64,000 bases of DNA, from the NCBI GenBank assembly GCA_029858965.1, contig JAOUDZ010000003.1, positions 52,429 to 116,428 on the forward strand. The letters run 5' to 3'. The translations under genes were made by a program, and so were the position numbers. Positions 17,938 to 25,903 of this stretch are shown piece after piece; position 1 is the first letter of the stretch; every line of letters begins with the position of its first letter. This stretch comes from Cyclobacteriaceae bacterium. Lineage in GTDB: Bacteria > Bacteroidota > Bacteroidia > Cytophagales > Cyclobacteriaceae. Under the pieces are notes generated by a model. The model worked only from the letters and a program-made list of their open reading frames with translations. It made no database searches and was not told the DNA's origin.

Positions 17938-18435
17938 CTAACTTGCCCAGAATCGGTAGACAAATTGAAAATAATACCAGCACAAGGCCAGGCAGACTAC
18001 CAGTTTTAACAACGTTCCAGCCAGGAAGCCAATAAAAGATCCCATTGCAGACTTAAGGGCTGTTGAGGCATTGTTGCTGGCAATAATTTCACCAACGAAG
18101 GCACCGGCAAAAGGGCCCACAATGAAACCCAGCGGCCCCAGCCAAAAACCCACAACCAATCCAATGGTGCAACCCCACATTCCCAGCTTGCTCCCGCCAA
18201 ACTTTTTGGCGCCGTACGCAGGAATTAAATAATCCAGCAATGTTACCAAAACCGTAACGCCTCCCCATAACAACAGAAAATCTGTTTCAAATGGCGGTTC
18301 AGCATTGAACTGCTGGATGAGCAACGCCAAAAAGCATAATGGAGGACCCGGCAATATGGGCAGGAAGCAACCGGCTATTCCAATAACCATTAGAATTACA
18401 CCAATAACAAATAAGACAGAAAAAATCATGAACAT
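17938..18435 (-). CDS. DUF456 family membrane protein
   Basis: 165 residues, four or more hydrophobic helices rich in Gly and Ala. Shows the DUF456 pattern IGIAGCFLPILPGPPLCFLALL near the N-terminus and GGSKLGMWGCTIGLVVGFWLGP plus GPFAGAFVGEII in the middle, with glycine-zipper character. Function of the family is unknown. Convergent with the nucleotidyltransferase gene (38 bp between stops) and divergent from the VOC gene. Two ATGs (18435 and 18429) are possible starts. Confidence 0.85.
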   Translation of the reverse strand: MFMIFSVLFVIGVILMVIGIAGCFLPILPGPPLCFLALLIQQFNAEPPFETDFLLLWGGVTVLVTLLDYLIPAYGAKKFGGSKLGMWGCTIGLVVGFWLGPLGFIVGPFAGAFVGEIIASNNASTALKSAMGSFIGFLAGTLLKLVVCLALCWYYFQFVYRFWAS

Positions 18436-18464
18436 CCTTTCGGTGAAAATACATAATTTCGGAT

Positions 18465-18854
18465 ATGGTTAAACTTAATGCAATACACCACGTTGCTATC
18501 ATCTGCGCAAACTACCAAACCTCAAAAGAATTTTATACTAAAATTCTGGGATTTACAGTTCTTGCCGAACACTACCGGAATGAAAGAAAGTCGTACAAAC
18601 TCGATCTGGCACTGGGCGATCATTATTGCGTCGAACTATTCTCTTTTCCAGAACCACCCAGGCGGTTATCAAGGCCCGAGGCATGTGGCCTTCGTCATCT
18701 TGCATTCGAAGTCGATGACCTGATGACAACTATTTCGTGGTTACACCAAAACAGTGTTGTAACAGAACCCATTCGGGTTGATGAGTTCACCGGGAAACGT
18801 TTTACATTTTGTGAAGATCCAGACAACCTTCCACTTGAATTCTATGAGCGATAG
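18465..18854 (+). CDS. VOC-family (glyoxalase-like) metalloenzyme
   Basis: 129 residues, two beta-alpha-beta-beta-beta modules of the vicinal-oxygen-chelate fold. Probable metal ligands are His8/9 (IHHVAI), Glu in VELFSFPEPP, His in LRHLAFEVDD and Glu in LPLEFYE, as in the YaeR/GloA2 group. Substrate unknown; often detoxification-related. TAATTTCG (18454-18461), one base off the -7 box, ends 3 nt before the ATG, so this may be another leaderless transcript. Its last 11 bp overlap the next gene's start, implying translational coupling. Confidence 0.88.
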   Translation: MVKLNAIHHVAIICANYQTSKEFYTKILGFTVLAEHYRNERKSYKLDLALGDHYCVELFSFPEPPRRLSRPEACGLRHLAFEVDDLMTTISWLHQNSVVTEPIRVDEFTGKRFTFCEDPDNLPLEFYER

Positions 18855-19458
18855 TCATATAAACATTGGGCAATACATCCGGCAGTTTCCTATACTGTTC
18901 CCTGGGCTTCAAGGCGAATCTCCGTGGGCCATTACTGCTGATCTTCAAGATATTCTCACCAAGCAGATAAAGTCCTTATCCTCCGATTACATTATTAATG
19001 GTGAAATAGCCATCCACAAAACTGCCCGCATAGAAGAGCATGTTATTTTAAAAGGACCCATCATTATTTCTCAGGGATGCTTTATTGGCGCACATGCCTA
19101 TTTGCGCAATGGCGTTTTTTTAGGTGATCAGGGTATGATTGGACCTGGATGCGAAGTGAAGGCGAGCATTATCATGCCACAAAGTGCCCTGGCCCATTTC
19201 AATTTTGTCGGCGACACAATATTGGGTTCAATGGTCAATATGGAAGCGGGGAGTGTTATTGCCAATCATTTAAATGAAAGGGAAGACAAAACAATTTATG
19301 TTTTAATAAACGGAGAAAAAATCAGCATTCAGGCCACCAAATTTGGTGCGCTGGTAGGCGATAAAACGAAAATTGGGGCTAATGCGGTACTCTCTCCCGG
19401 AACTATACTTGCGCCAAATACTGCTGTACCAAGACTAGGTTTAGTAGAACAGTGCTAG
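18844..19458 (+). CDS. Left-handed beta-helix (hexapeptide) transferase-like protein
   Basis: 204 residues from ATG 18844, overlapping the VOC gene by 11 bp. After ~50 residues of mixed structure come hexapeptide repeats (EEHVILKGPIIISQGCFIGAHAYLRNGVFLGD region), then SALAHFNFVGDTILGSMVNMEAGS and VGDKTKIGANAVLSPGT, resembling the acetyltransferase half of GlmU including its HFNYVGD motif. The uridylyltransferase half is absent. May acylate or bind a sugar nucleotide; could be functionally linked to the stand-alone nucleotidyltransferase at 17108. The precise activity is inferred only. Confidence 0.85.
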   Translation: MSDSHINIGQYIRQFPILFPGLQGESPWAITADLQDILTKQIKSLSSDYIINGEIAIHKTARIEEHVILKGPIIISQGCFIGAHAYLRNGVFLGDQGMIGPGCEVKASIIMPQSALAHFNFVGDTILGSMVNMEAGSVIANHLNEREDKTIYVLINGEKISIQATKFGALVGDKTKIGANAVLSPGTILAPNTAVPRLGLVEQC

Positions 19459-19486
19459 TTGGCCAATTGCAGGGTGATTAATCATG

Positions 19487-20377
19487 CTACCACCCTTTTC
19501 CCGGAATGTCATTTCTGAATTTCTCCACACCCATTCTGTCTTGCAGCGTTACAAATACGAGTTTACCATTTAATCCACCAAAAACAAGGTTGCTGCATGC
19601 TTTGCCCTTCAATTGAACCTCACGGATTATCCTTCCTGCAGTATCCAGTACGACAACAGTACCTTTCCCATGACGCGTCACATAGAGATTTCCCTCCCGA
19701 TCGCATTTCATGCCGTCGAATCCAAAATCCTGAAATTCCGCAAAAAGTTTTTTATTGGATATATCCCCTTTTGCATCCACGTCAAAAGACCAAATCTTGC
19801 GTTGCACACTTTCATTCACATATAGGGTCTTTTCATCCGGACTCAATTCAATACCATTGGTAGTACCCATCTGATCAGCCAGTAAAATCGCTTTCCCGCC
19901 TTTGTCGATACGCCATAGTTTTCCTGTACTTTCCTTCCAGCTTGGATCCGATGCGAAGAGTTGGTCCTTTTTGTTAATGCAAAGGTCATTTGGCTGATTG
20001 AAAGCATCATTGTGCACATACACGCTTATTCTTTTTGTCTTCATGTCAACTTTCAACACATTATGTCCTGTGAAATCCGCCAGGTACATGTTGTTTTTGC
20101 TGTCAAATTGAATGCTGTTTGCAGTGCTTCCTTTTGGCAGGGTCAGGAAGAGCACAACTTTGCCATCCGGACCGACCATACCGATTGTTCCATCCTGTTC
20201 AAAATTCACCACGTATAGATTGCCGTCCTTGCCGAATGCCGGGCCTTCAATATTATTGGTGAAGAGATTCTCAGCTGTAAAATCCTCTGCCTGAAAAAGT
20301 CTTTCCAAATCCTGGGCAGGCAAAAAGCCATTGTGCAATGTCACAATAAAAATAAAGAGAATGAAGGTTGTCCGCAT
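19487..20377 (-). CDS. Exported SMP-30/gluconolactonase-like beta-propeller protein
   Basis: 296 residues from ATG 20377, with signal peptide ~1-22 (FILFIFIVTLHNGFLPAQ). Repeating propeller blades carry the SMP-30/gluconolactonase signatures: NNIEGPAFGKDGNLYVVN, the QPNDLCINKKDQLFASDPSW block, TNGIELSPDEKTLYVNES and DGMKCDREGNLYV. Likely Ca-dependent lactone hydrolase or a ligand-binding propeller in the periplasm. TACTTTCG (20379-20386), one mismatch from the -7 box, ends 1 nt before the ATG, which favours this start over an upstream ATG at 20413. Physiological substrate unknown. Confidence 0.88.
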   Translation of the reverse strand: MRTTFILFIFIVTLHNGFLPAQDLERLFQAEDFTAENLFTNNIEGPAFGKDGNLYVVNFEQDGTIGMVGPDGKVVLFLTLPKGSTANSIQFDSKNNMYLADFTGHNVLKVDMKTKRISVYVHNDAFNQPNDLCINKKDQLFASDPSWKESTGKLWRIDKGGKAILLADQMGTTNGIELSPDEKTLYVNESVQRKIWSFDVDAKGDISNKKLFAEFQDFGFDGMKCDREGNLYVTRHGKGTVVVLDTAGRIIREVQLKGKACSNLVFGGLNGKLVFVTLQDRMGVEKFRNDIPGKGW

Positions 20378-20386
20378 ACGAAAGTA

Positions 20387-20733
20387 GTTTTGACGCATTA
20401 AGATACGTTGCAAACGGCAAAAAAGGAAAACTATGCTGACAATCGCCTGACAATATTCGGGTCAAGGATAGCGTATTTATAAAATAAATACAGGGTATGC
20501 ATTTTTACGCGTCTTCCCGTTGTAAGGAAACATTATTTTCAACCAAAAATCGATTGCATAAAAAAATAAAATGAATAGTGCTCAATTGAGCTTATCCAGA
20601 TTATGCAATCGCTGTATGCAACTGAGAAAGTTATTACAACGATTGTGGTAGGATCACCGCTTTCCAACAAGCAAAAAGCAACTTCAAAAAAGTTGCTTTT
20701 TGCTTTACTTCATTGACGATATGTATTCAACGA
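20387..20733. other. Intergenic region with palindrome and strong terminator
   Basis: About 350 bp, no protein gene. Contains a perfect 12-bp palindrome GCTCAATTGAGC (20580-20591) and the terminator at 20669-20705. The stretch 20592-20668 before the terminator could be transcribed on the plus strand as a small RNA, but no conserved RNA family was recognised. Confidence 0.45.
20669..20705. terminator. Strong rho-independent terminator
   Basis: Perfect 16-bp stem AAGCAAAAAGCAACTT / AAGTTGCTTTTTGCTT, 5-nt loop, with T-rich tails on both strands. It lies 29 bp after the stop of the secreted protein gene at 20734-21306 and so probably ends that transcript. Confidence 0.9.
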
Positions 20734-21306
20734 CTAATAGCTCAAGGACTTACGAACGCCCTGTCCGTCCGTAACTTCAAACACGAATTTACCCGAGCAT
20801 TCTTCGAGGTTGTAAATTTTGGCAAAATCACCGACTACCGACTCCTTTTGGTTGTAAATAACGTTGTCGAAGGAGTCAAGAATTCTAACTGTTACTTCAC
20901 CCAGATTCCTATTTGGAACGGTAAGTACATATTTTTCACCACCCGGAATTCTTATCAAGTGCGCAAGGGCTGTTATATTATTCTTTCTGTACGTCACCGA
21001 TTCTGTGTGCCTGCCACTATTATCAACAATTTCTATTGTGTAATTGCCCTCAGGAAGGTTTGAGAAATTGTAGGGTCTGACAAAACCTTCTGATTTCTTC
21101 AAAACTTCACTGAATACAATTTTATCGGCAGCATCATGAATAGAAATTTTAACATCCATTTGCTCCAAAGGTCGATAATACAATTTAAAGATTGCACCAT
21201 CTTCGACCACTGCAACGGTATTGGTACTGGGGTTGTCGGTACGGTTCGCGAATGCCGCACTGCTAATCGCAATTAGCATAAGTAAAACTGAGAGGGTCTT
21301 TTTCAT
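20734..21306 (-). CDS. Secreted beta-sandwich protein of unknown function
   Basis: 190 residues; signal peptide 1-~21 (LLMLIAISSAAFA). The mature part looks like two Ig-like sandwiches (~30-110, ~115-190), each with a (Y/F)-L-rich strand, an acidic turn and an SxT-type close, for example VKISIHDAADKIVFSEVL, NLPEGNYTIEIVDNSGRHT and VTVRILDSFDNVIYNQKE. These resemble Bacteroidota extracellular structural domains seen also as T9SS sorting modules, but no clear sorting motif is present. Monocistronic, with a strong terminator. Function not recognised. Confidence 0.8.
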   Translation of the reverse strand: MKKTLSVLLMLIAISSAAFANRTDNPSTNTVAVVEDGAIFKLYYRPLEQMDVKISIHDAADKIVFSEVLKKSEGFVRPYNFSNLPEGNYTIEIVDNSGRHTESVTYRKNNITALAHLIRIPGGEKYVLTVPNRNLGEVTVRILDSFDNVIYNQKESVVGDFAKIYNLEECSGKFVFEVTDGQGVRKSLSY

Positions 21307-21543
21307 AAGGATATTTTTTTTAGTACACTATCCTAAGACGTCGCTACCCTCGCGAAGGTTGCAGCGCAAACGTTATTTTTAAGTTATCGCCAGAAAAATA
21401 GACTTTCGTTTGATGAATACTGAAGACTTCGCAGCACCCTGATAAAATTTAGCATTAAACGAAATTGGGGTGAAGTAGATTCAATAAAATGGAAAAAATT
21501 GCGCAACGTTTTTTCAAGAAAAGAGTTTCGCCAACGATCGTTT

Positions 21544-22131
21544 TTAATTTAAGTGATAGTTGTCTTTACATCTCAACTCTTGTAGTAAAATATGCATTTG
21601 GAAAATCACTCTCTTCAGGATAAAGGCTTCGCGCTTTTCCTCCGGCGTCGTGAGGAATTTATACCGGTCACCGACGTCAAGGCTCAATTCATAAGCAATC
21701 TGATACAAATTAAATACAGTCAGATGCTGGTTGATATTGCGTTGCCGCAAATAGGACAGAAACAAATCGTATAATTCGTGCCCCGGAAAAACGTTTTGCT
21801 CAAGATTCCAAAAACGGACATCTCCGCCAGGATACGTTTTGGATTTAAAGGTACGCGACAGTGTGCCCATACTAAAAATATCTTCGCACTTCACGATAAT
21901 ATCAGCCTCACCACCGGGATATCTTTTTATAACACTTTCCAGCTTCATGAGAGAACCAATCTTTTGTTCATTACTTTCATGACTAAAGTAGATCCCAAAA
22001 TGAATATCGTTGATCTCGACATCCTGCAAAAGCTGCCGATAACGTGGTTCAAATATATGCAGGGGAACCAATTCGCCCGGCAACGGCAGTAGTGCCAGTG
22101 GAAATATGGGTATGTGGGTTACTTCAGACAT
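21544..22131 (-). CDS. Stand-alone Lon substrate-binding (LON-N) domain protein
   Basis: 195 residues matching the N-terminal substrate-binding domain of Lon: IPIFPLALLPLPGELVPLHIFEPRYRQLL at 8-35, then GSLMKLESVI, the PGGEADIIVKCEDIFSM strand and a helical C-terminus. No ATPase or protease domain. Stand-alone LON-N proteins are widespread in Bacteroidota; function is unclear, possibly substrate recognition or small-molecule binding. Separated from the apt gene by 29 bp and in the same direction, so likely co-transcribed with it. Confidence 0.9.
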   Translation of the reverse strand: MSEVTHIPIFPLALLPLPGELVPLHIFEPRYRQLLQDVEINDIHFGIYFSHESNEQKIGSLMKLESVIKRYPGGEADIIVKCEDIFSMGTLSRTFKSKTYPGGDVRFWNLEQNVFPGHELYDLFLSYLRQRNINQHLTVFNLYQIAYELSLDVGDRYKFLTTPEEKREAFILKRVIFQMHILLQELRCKDNYHLN

Positions 22132-22160
22132 ACTTAAAAAACAATGAATTAAAGAGAAGG

Positions 22161-22694
22161 TTAATAATTAATCAAATAATGTGGTTTTATTCCAAAACGG
22201 TCGATTAGCTTACTTTCGCCCTGTAGAAAACCAAGATTGATCAAAAAGGAAAAACCCGCAACGATGCCGTCAAAACTACTAACCAAATCGGCCGTCGCGC
22301 CAGCTGTTCCACCCGTTGCCAGCAGATCATCGTGGATGAGCACCCGCCATCCCGGCCTGATAGCATCAACATGCATCTCAATGGAAGCCTTGCCATACTC
22401 CAATTCATATGGCTGAGAACGGGTCCCAAAAGGAAGTTTGCCGGTCTTACGAACTGGAACAAATCGACATCCCAATTCATATGAAAGCATAGAACCAAAA
22501 ATAAAACCCCGGGCTTCCGTGGATGCCACCGCATCAATCTGTTTTGACCTAAACGCTTGGGCCATTGCCAGTACGACCTCCTTAACCAGCTTGGGATCCG
22601 CCAAAACCGGAGTAATATCCTTAAATACTATTCCGGGATTGGGAAAGTCATTCACATCCCGGATTGTGCTCTTTAATTTTTCTGAAATTTTCAT
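22161..22694 (-). CDS. apt: Adenine phosphoribosyltransferase
   Basis: 177 residues from ATG 22694. Catalyses adenine + PRPP to AMP + PPi in purine salvage. Diagnostic segments are NDFPNPGIVFKDITPVLADP near the start, STEARGFIFGS (purine pocket), PVRKTGKLPF, and the PRPP-binding loop VLIHDDLLATGGTAGA. A longer frame exists to 22781, but the added 29 residues are unlike Apt and the -7 box at 22749-22756 falls inside it. Head-to-head with the OsmC gene and followed by the LON-N gene in the same direction. Confidence 0.97.
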   Translation of the reverse strand: MKISEKLKSTIRDVNDFPNPGIVFKDITPVLADPKLVKEVVLAMAQAFRSKQIDAVASTEARGFIFGSMLSYELGCRFVPVRKTGKLPFGTRSQPYELEYGKASIEMHVDAIRPGWRVLIHDDLLATGGTAGATADLVSSFDGIVAGFSFLINLGFLQGESKLIDRFGIKPHYLINY

Positions 22695-22748
22695 TTTCGT
22701 GTAGTCCTCTTTGTGGCTGCTCACCGATAGTAGATCACGTACCGTAAT

Positions 22749-22756
22749 CAAATATA
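22749..22756 (-). promoter_or_regulatory. -7 promoter box TATATTTG of apt
   Basis: Exact TAnnTTTG on the minus strand (CAAATATA on plus), predicting a leader of roughly 45-50 nt to ATG 22694. A TTTG 13 bp upstream is closer than a normal -33 element. Divergent OsmC gene starts 32 bp away. Confidence 0.5.
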
Positions 22757-22787
22757 TTGTAAGTTTAAGCAAAAAATTCACAGCGCT

Positions 22788-23195
22788 ATGAAGATCATTA
22801 CCCGGATGATGGAGGATGAATTGTATGAGGCCTCCAATCTGTATGGTAACAAGGTATCAATTGATATGCGGAAAAGCCCGGAAAAGAAAGGGCAATCCCC
22901 TGTGGAACTCGTGTTGTCCTCACTTGCCGCTTGCGGAGCTGTGGACATCGTAACCATGCTAAAGAAGAGAAAAAAAACCATCCATGAGTTTACTATTGAA
23001 ACTGATGCAATACGTCAGCAATGGACACCCCGATGGCTTACCCACATTCACTGCAAATATTGCATTACCTCACCTGACGTTACACAAGAAGAACTATTAA
23101 AAATCACCAAACTATCGATCGAAAAGTATTGTTCGGTAGCATCGTCGTTGAAGTCCGAGATCACATTTTCGGTTGAAATATCTCGTCCACGGTGA
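22788..23195 (+). CDS. OsmC/Ohr-family redox protein
   Basis: 135 residues with the OsmC fold. The two active-site cysteines sit in the usual places: SSLAACGAVDIVTML (Cys ~49) at the start of the central helix, and EKYCSVASSLK (Cys ~110). The pair reduces organic hydroperoxides in studied members; the reductant here is unknown. Belongs to the YhfA/OsmC-like branch judging from the short N-terminus. Head-to-head with apt; the shared 93-bp region holds the apt box but no clear TAnnTTTG for this gene. Confidence 0.88.
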   Translation: MKIITRMMEDELYEASNLYGNKVSIDMRKSPEKKGQSPVELVLSSLAACGAVDIVTMLKKRKKTIHEFTIETDAIRQQWTPRWLTHIHCKYCITSPDVTQEELLKITKLSIEKYCSVASSLKSEITFSVEISRPR

Positions 23196-23222
23196 GCGCT
23201 TAATTCGCATCTAATTCAAGGC

Positions 23223-24458
23223 TTAAAGGACTTTACCATTTAGGATAACCTTACTCACCAGATAACTGCCAAAAGCATAGGGTATATAGGATATTGAAGG
23301 GATGGGCTTTGTAATCAATACATTTGCAACCTTACCCCTTGTAATACTGCCGTGTGTTTGCTGAAGTTCCAAAGCAAAAGCCGTATTAATGGTTGCCGCA
23401 TTGAACGCTTCTTCCGGAGTGATTTTCATTCTAATGCACGCAAGCGCGATCATCAAAGGCATGTTTCCGCAGGGGGAACTCCCTGGGTTATAATCTGACG
23501 CGATAGCCATTGGCAATCCCGCATCAATGATCTGGCGCGCCGGCGGAAAAGGTAAGCCGAGAAAGAACGCCGCACCCGGTAGTGCTGTAGGCATTACTTC
23601 GCTATGCTTCAGCGCCATAATTTCTTCCTCCCCTATGTTTTCCAGGTGGTCGACGCTAATCGCTTTCGTCTTCACACCTACCTGCACGCCTCCCGAGCGA
23701 TGAAGCTGGTTAGCATGTATGCGTGGCTTCATACCAAAACGTTTCCCTTCCTCCACTATCCTTTCCGTTTCGTCTGGCGTAAAGAACCCCTGTTCACAAA
23801 ATACGTCAATGTAGTCGGCCAATTCTTCGTGGGCTATCGCAGGGATCATCTCGTTAAGAATAACCGCTATATACTCTTCTTTTGAAATATCCTGAGGGAC
23901 CGCATGAGCACCGAGAAAAGTTGTCTTGACCGTGAGCGGAGTGTCCCTGCCGATTCGCTTCGCAACCCTTAGCATTTTTAGTTCGTCTTTTGTCGTCAGA
24001 CCGTACCCACTTTTTATTTCAACGGCACCTGTACCGGTTTGCATAATTTCGTGAGCTCTTTTCAATGCGCTGTCATACAACTCCTCCTCGGAAGCCTGTT
24101 GTAGTCTTCGCGCAGAATTCAAAATACCCCCTCCCTTCGCAGCAATCTCCGCATAAGAAATTCCTTGAATTTTCATAACAAACTCTTCTTCCCGGCTTGC
24201 CGCAAATACAAGGTGTGTATGTGAATCAACGAAACTCGGCAAAACAAAACATCCGGAAGCGTCTATAGTTTGTGTTGCATGTTGAAAGAGCAGGTTATCC
24301 ATGCTGCCAAAATCAGCAATAATGCCATCTTTCATGGCGAGATAAGAATTGGGTATGCTGGGAAGAACTGCCATTGCCCGACCGGCAACAACCGCAACGT
24401 TTTGGTCTCTGACCTGCGCTAATCCTTTGATATTTTTAATGAGGATATCCCAGGACAT
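23223..24458 (-). CDS. hutI: Imidazolonepropionase
   Basis: 411 residues. Hydrolyses 4-imidazolone-5-propionate to N-formimino-glutamate in histidine degradation. Metal and substrate motifs are complete: VDSHTHLVFA, EIKSGYGLTTKDELKML, VKTTFLGAHAVPQD, RIHANQLHRSGGV and IASDYNPGSSPCGN. No other hut gene (hutH, hutU, hutG) is in the window. It follows the outer-membrane protein gene by 28 bp and is probably co-transcribed with it. Length and start (ATG 24458) are normal for the family. Confidence 0.96.
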   Translation of the reverse strand: MSWDILIKNIKGLAQVRDQNVAVVAGRAMAVLPSIPNSYLAMKDGIIADFGSMDNLLFQHATQTIDASGCFVLPSFVDSHTHLVFAASREEEFVMKIQGISYAEIAAKGGGILNSARRLQQASEEELYDSALKRAHEIMQTGTGAVEIKSGYGLTTKDELKMLRVAKRIGRDTPLTVKTTFLGAHAVPQDISKEEYIAVILNEMIPAIAHEELADYIDVFCEQGFFTPDETERIVEEGKRFGMKPRIHANQLHRSGGVQVGVKTKAISVDHLENIGEEEIMALKHSEVMPTALPGAAFFLGLPFPPARQIIDAGLPMAIASDYNPGSSPCGNMPLMIALACIRMKITPEEAFNAATINTAFALELQQTHGSITRGKVANVLITKPIPSISYIPYAFGSYLVSKVILNGKVL

Positions 24459-24486
24459 GAGGCACTAGTTAAGACAGGCGTAATAC

Positions 24487-25554
24487 TTATTTTCCAAACG
24501 ACTCGACCTTATAATCAAGGTTAGTCCCGAAAACCGGGAAACTGATTTTAAACATGGCGTATAGGGTCCTTCCACCCAAACTCGGACGGTAGCCAATTTC
24601 GCCTCCATAGGACCAACTTAACATGCGATTAAATCGTCCATCAATTCCGGCTCGAAAACCAAGAGTCTTGGTCTTCAAGGGGCTAGTATCGTAGGTATGC
24701 GTTCCGGCATTCGGACTTGATGGATTCCCGTCAACATAAACGATGTCATCAAGCTGTATTGCGGGTGAGATCAGCGCATCCACATATACCGTGAGCATCA
24801 AATCATCAACACCCCCCTCAAACTTATCAAAACTCACTGCTACATTCTTAATCCATGACATCGAACCTCCGACGTATAGTCCTTTTGCCGCCACATTACT
24901 AAAAACATCAAAGGATTCGGTTTTTCCATTTACAAAGATCGTTTCCGGTAGTCCCACGCCTTCTGCATTTTTCAGGTCTGCATTCCTTAATCCTTGCTTG
25001 TCAAGTGCCCGTCCAATATCGGTGCTGCTGTCCCAAAAGATTCCCCCTAAGCGGGCACCAAATATCTTTCTGACCATGCATGGCACTTCTGCATTCAACG
25101 GAACTTGCGCAGCCCACACATTACCCCGATAACCCCTCTTGAAGAGGAACATCTTCGTTTTTGAGCTCATCTCAAAATCCTTAATATGGTATGTACCACC
25201 GAATTCATAATAGTTATAGACCTCAGCATGATTGTCCACATCACTCTTCTTTAGCGCCAGGTCGCGGGAGAAATCATAGAACTGTTGGCTGTAAGTCTTC
25301 CTGAAATGGGCGCGGAAATCTGCCTTGTCTTTGAGATAATAAGACACCTCTGCCCCATATCCTGCATTGACATTTGTCACAAACATGTCCGTATACAACG
25401 GGATGAAACCCACAAAGAGCTTGTTGATCGCATACGGCTCATCATAGATTTCCTCATATGTAACAGCTGTTTGGTCCTTACGTTCGCCCTGCGCAAAAAG
25501 ACTGATGGAAGCCATCAGAAACGCAGCTATCAAGATTAAAAAACGATGATCCAT
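24487..25554 (-). CDS. Outer-membrane beta-barrel protein of unknown function
   Basis: 355 residues. Signal peptide ~1-22 (LIAAFLMASISLFAQ), followed by alternating amphipathic strands with aromatic ends and a C-terminal strand rich in Phe/Tyr (LYAMFKISFPVFGTNLDYKVESFGK region), typical of a barrel. No plug domain or TonB box. Possibly a transport or scaffold protein; no specific homologue recognised. Sits 28 bp upstream of hutI, so may be expressed with it, but a role in histidine uptake is only a guess. Confidence 0.75.
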   Translation of the reverse strand: MDHRFLILIAAFLMASISLFAQGERKDQTAVTYEEIYDEPYAINKLFVGFIPLYTDMFVTNVNAGYGAEVSYYLKDKADFRAHFRKTYSQQFYDFSRDLALKKSDVDNHAEVYNYYEFGGTYHIKDFEMSSKTKMFLFKRGYRGNVWAAQVPLNAEVPCMVRKIFGARLGGIFWDSSTDIGRALDKQGLRNADLKNAEGVGLPETIFVNGKTESFDVFSNVAAKGLYVGGSMSWIKNVAVSFDKFEGGVDDLMLTVYVDALISPAIQLDDIVYVDGNPSSPNAGTHTYDTSPLKTKTLGFRAGIDGRFNRMLSWSYGGEIGYRPSLGGRTLYAMFKISFPVFGTNLDYKVESFGK

Positions 25555-25903
25555 AACCTGAGTAGTTGTGTATAATATGTAAAAATAGTAAATCTTAAGC
25601 TAAAAAATAGCAATCATAAATACACCCTGCATGGCAATGGTAATACCTGTTCAAGAAATATACAATTATTCCTTTCTTTAAACATCTCCCAGCGTGGTCT
25701 GGCTCAAGAGGATTAGCCTAAGATTTGATTGGCCTATGCCCTCGATTATATCATCAAACATACTTTTCCACAAACACCCCCGCAAAAGGCATTGTGAGGA
25801 TCGGGAGAAATTTTCAATAGTTTGGCGCAGAGATTTTGGCATACTGATAACTGCATTGATCCGGCTTTCTGTTTGCGGGCGTGCCAAATTAAATGTCGAG
25901 TAT
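25555..25903. other. Intergenic region between hemL and the barrel gene
   Basis: 349 bp. Short opposed open frames exist (about 60-70 codons on either strand), but none has a family signature, a convincing start or a sensible composition, so I call no gene. AT-rich upstream of 25554 with a possible -10-like TATTAT; no exact TAnnTTTG. Confidence 0.45.

Noticed and set aside
20592..20668. tRNA gene upstream of the terminator
   Set aside because: No cloverleaf, no TpsiC-like loop and no CCA-proximal stem could be built.
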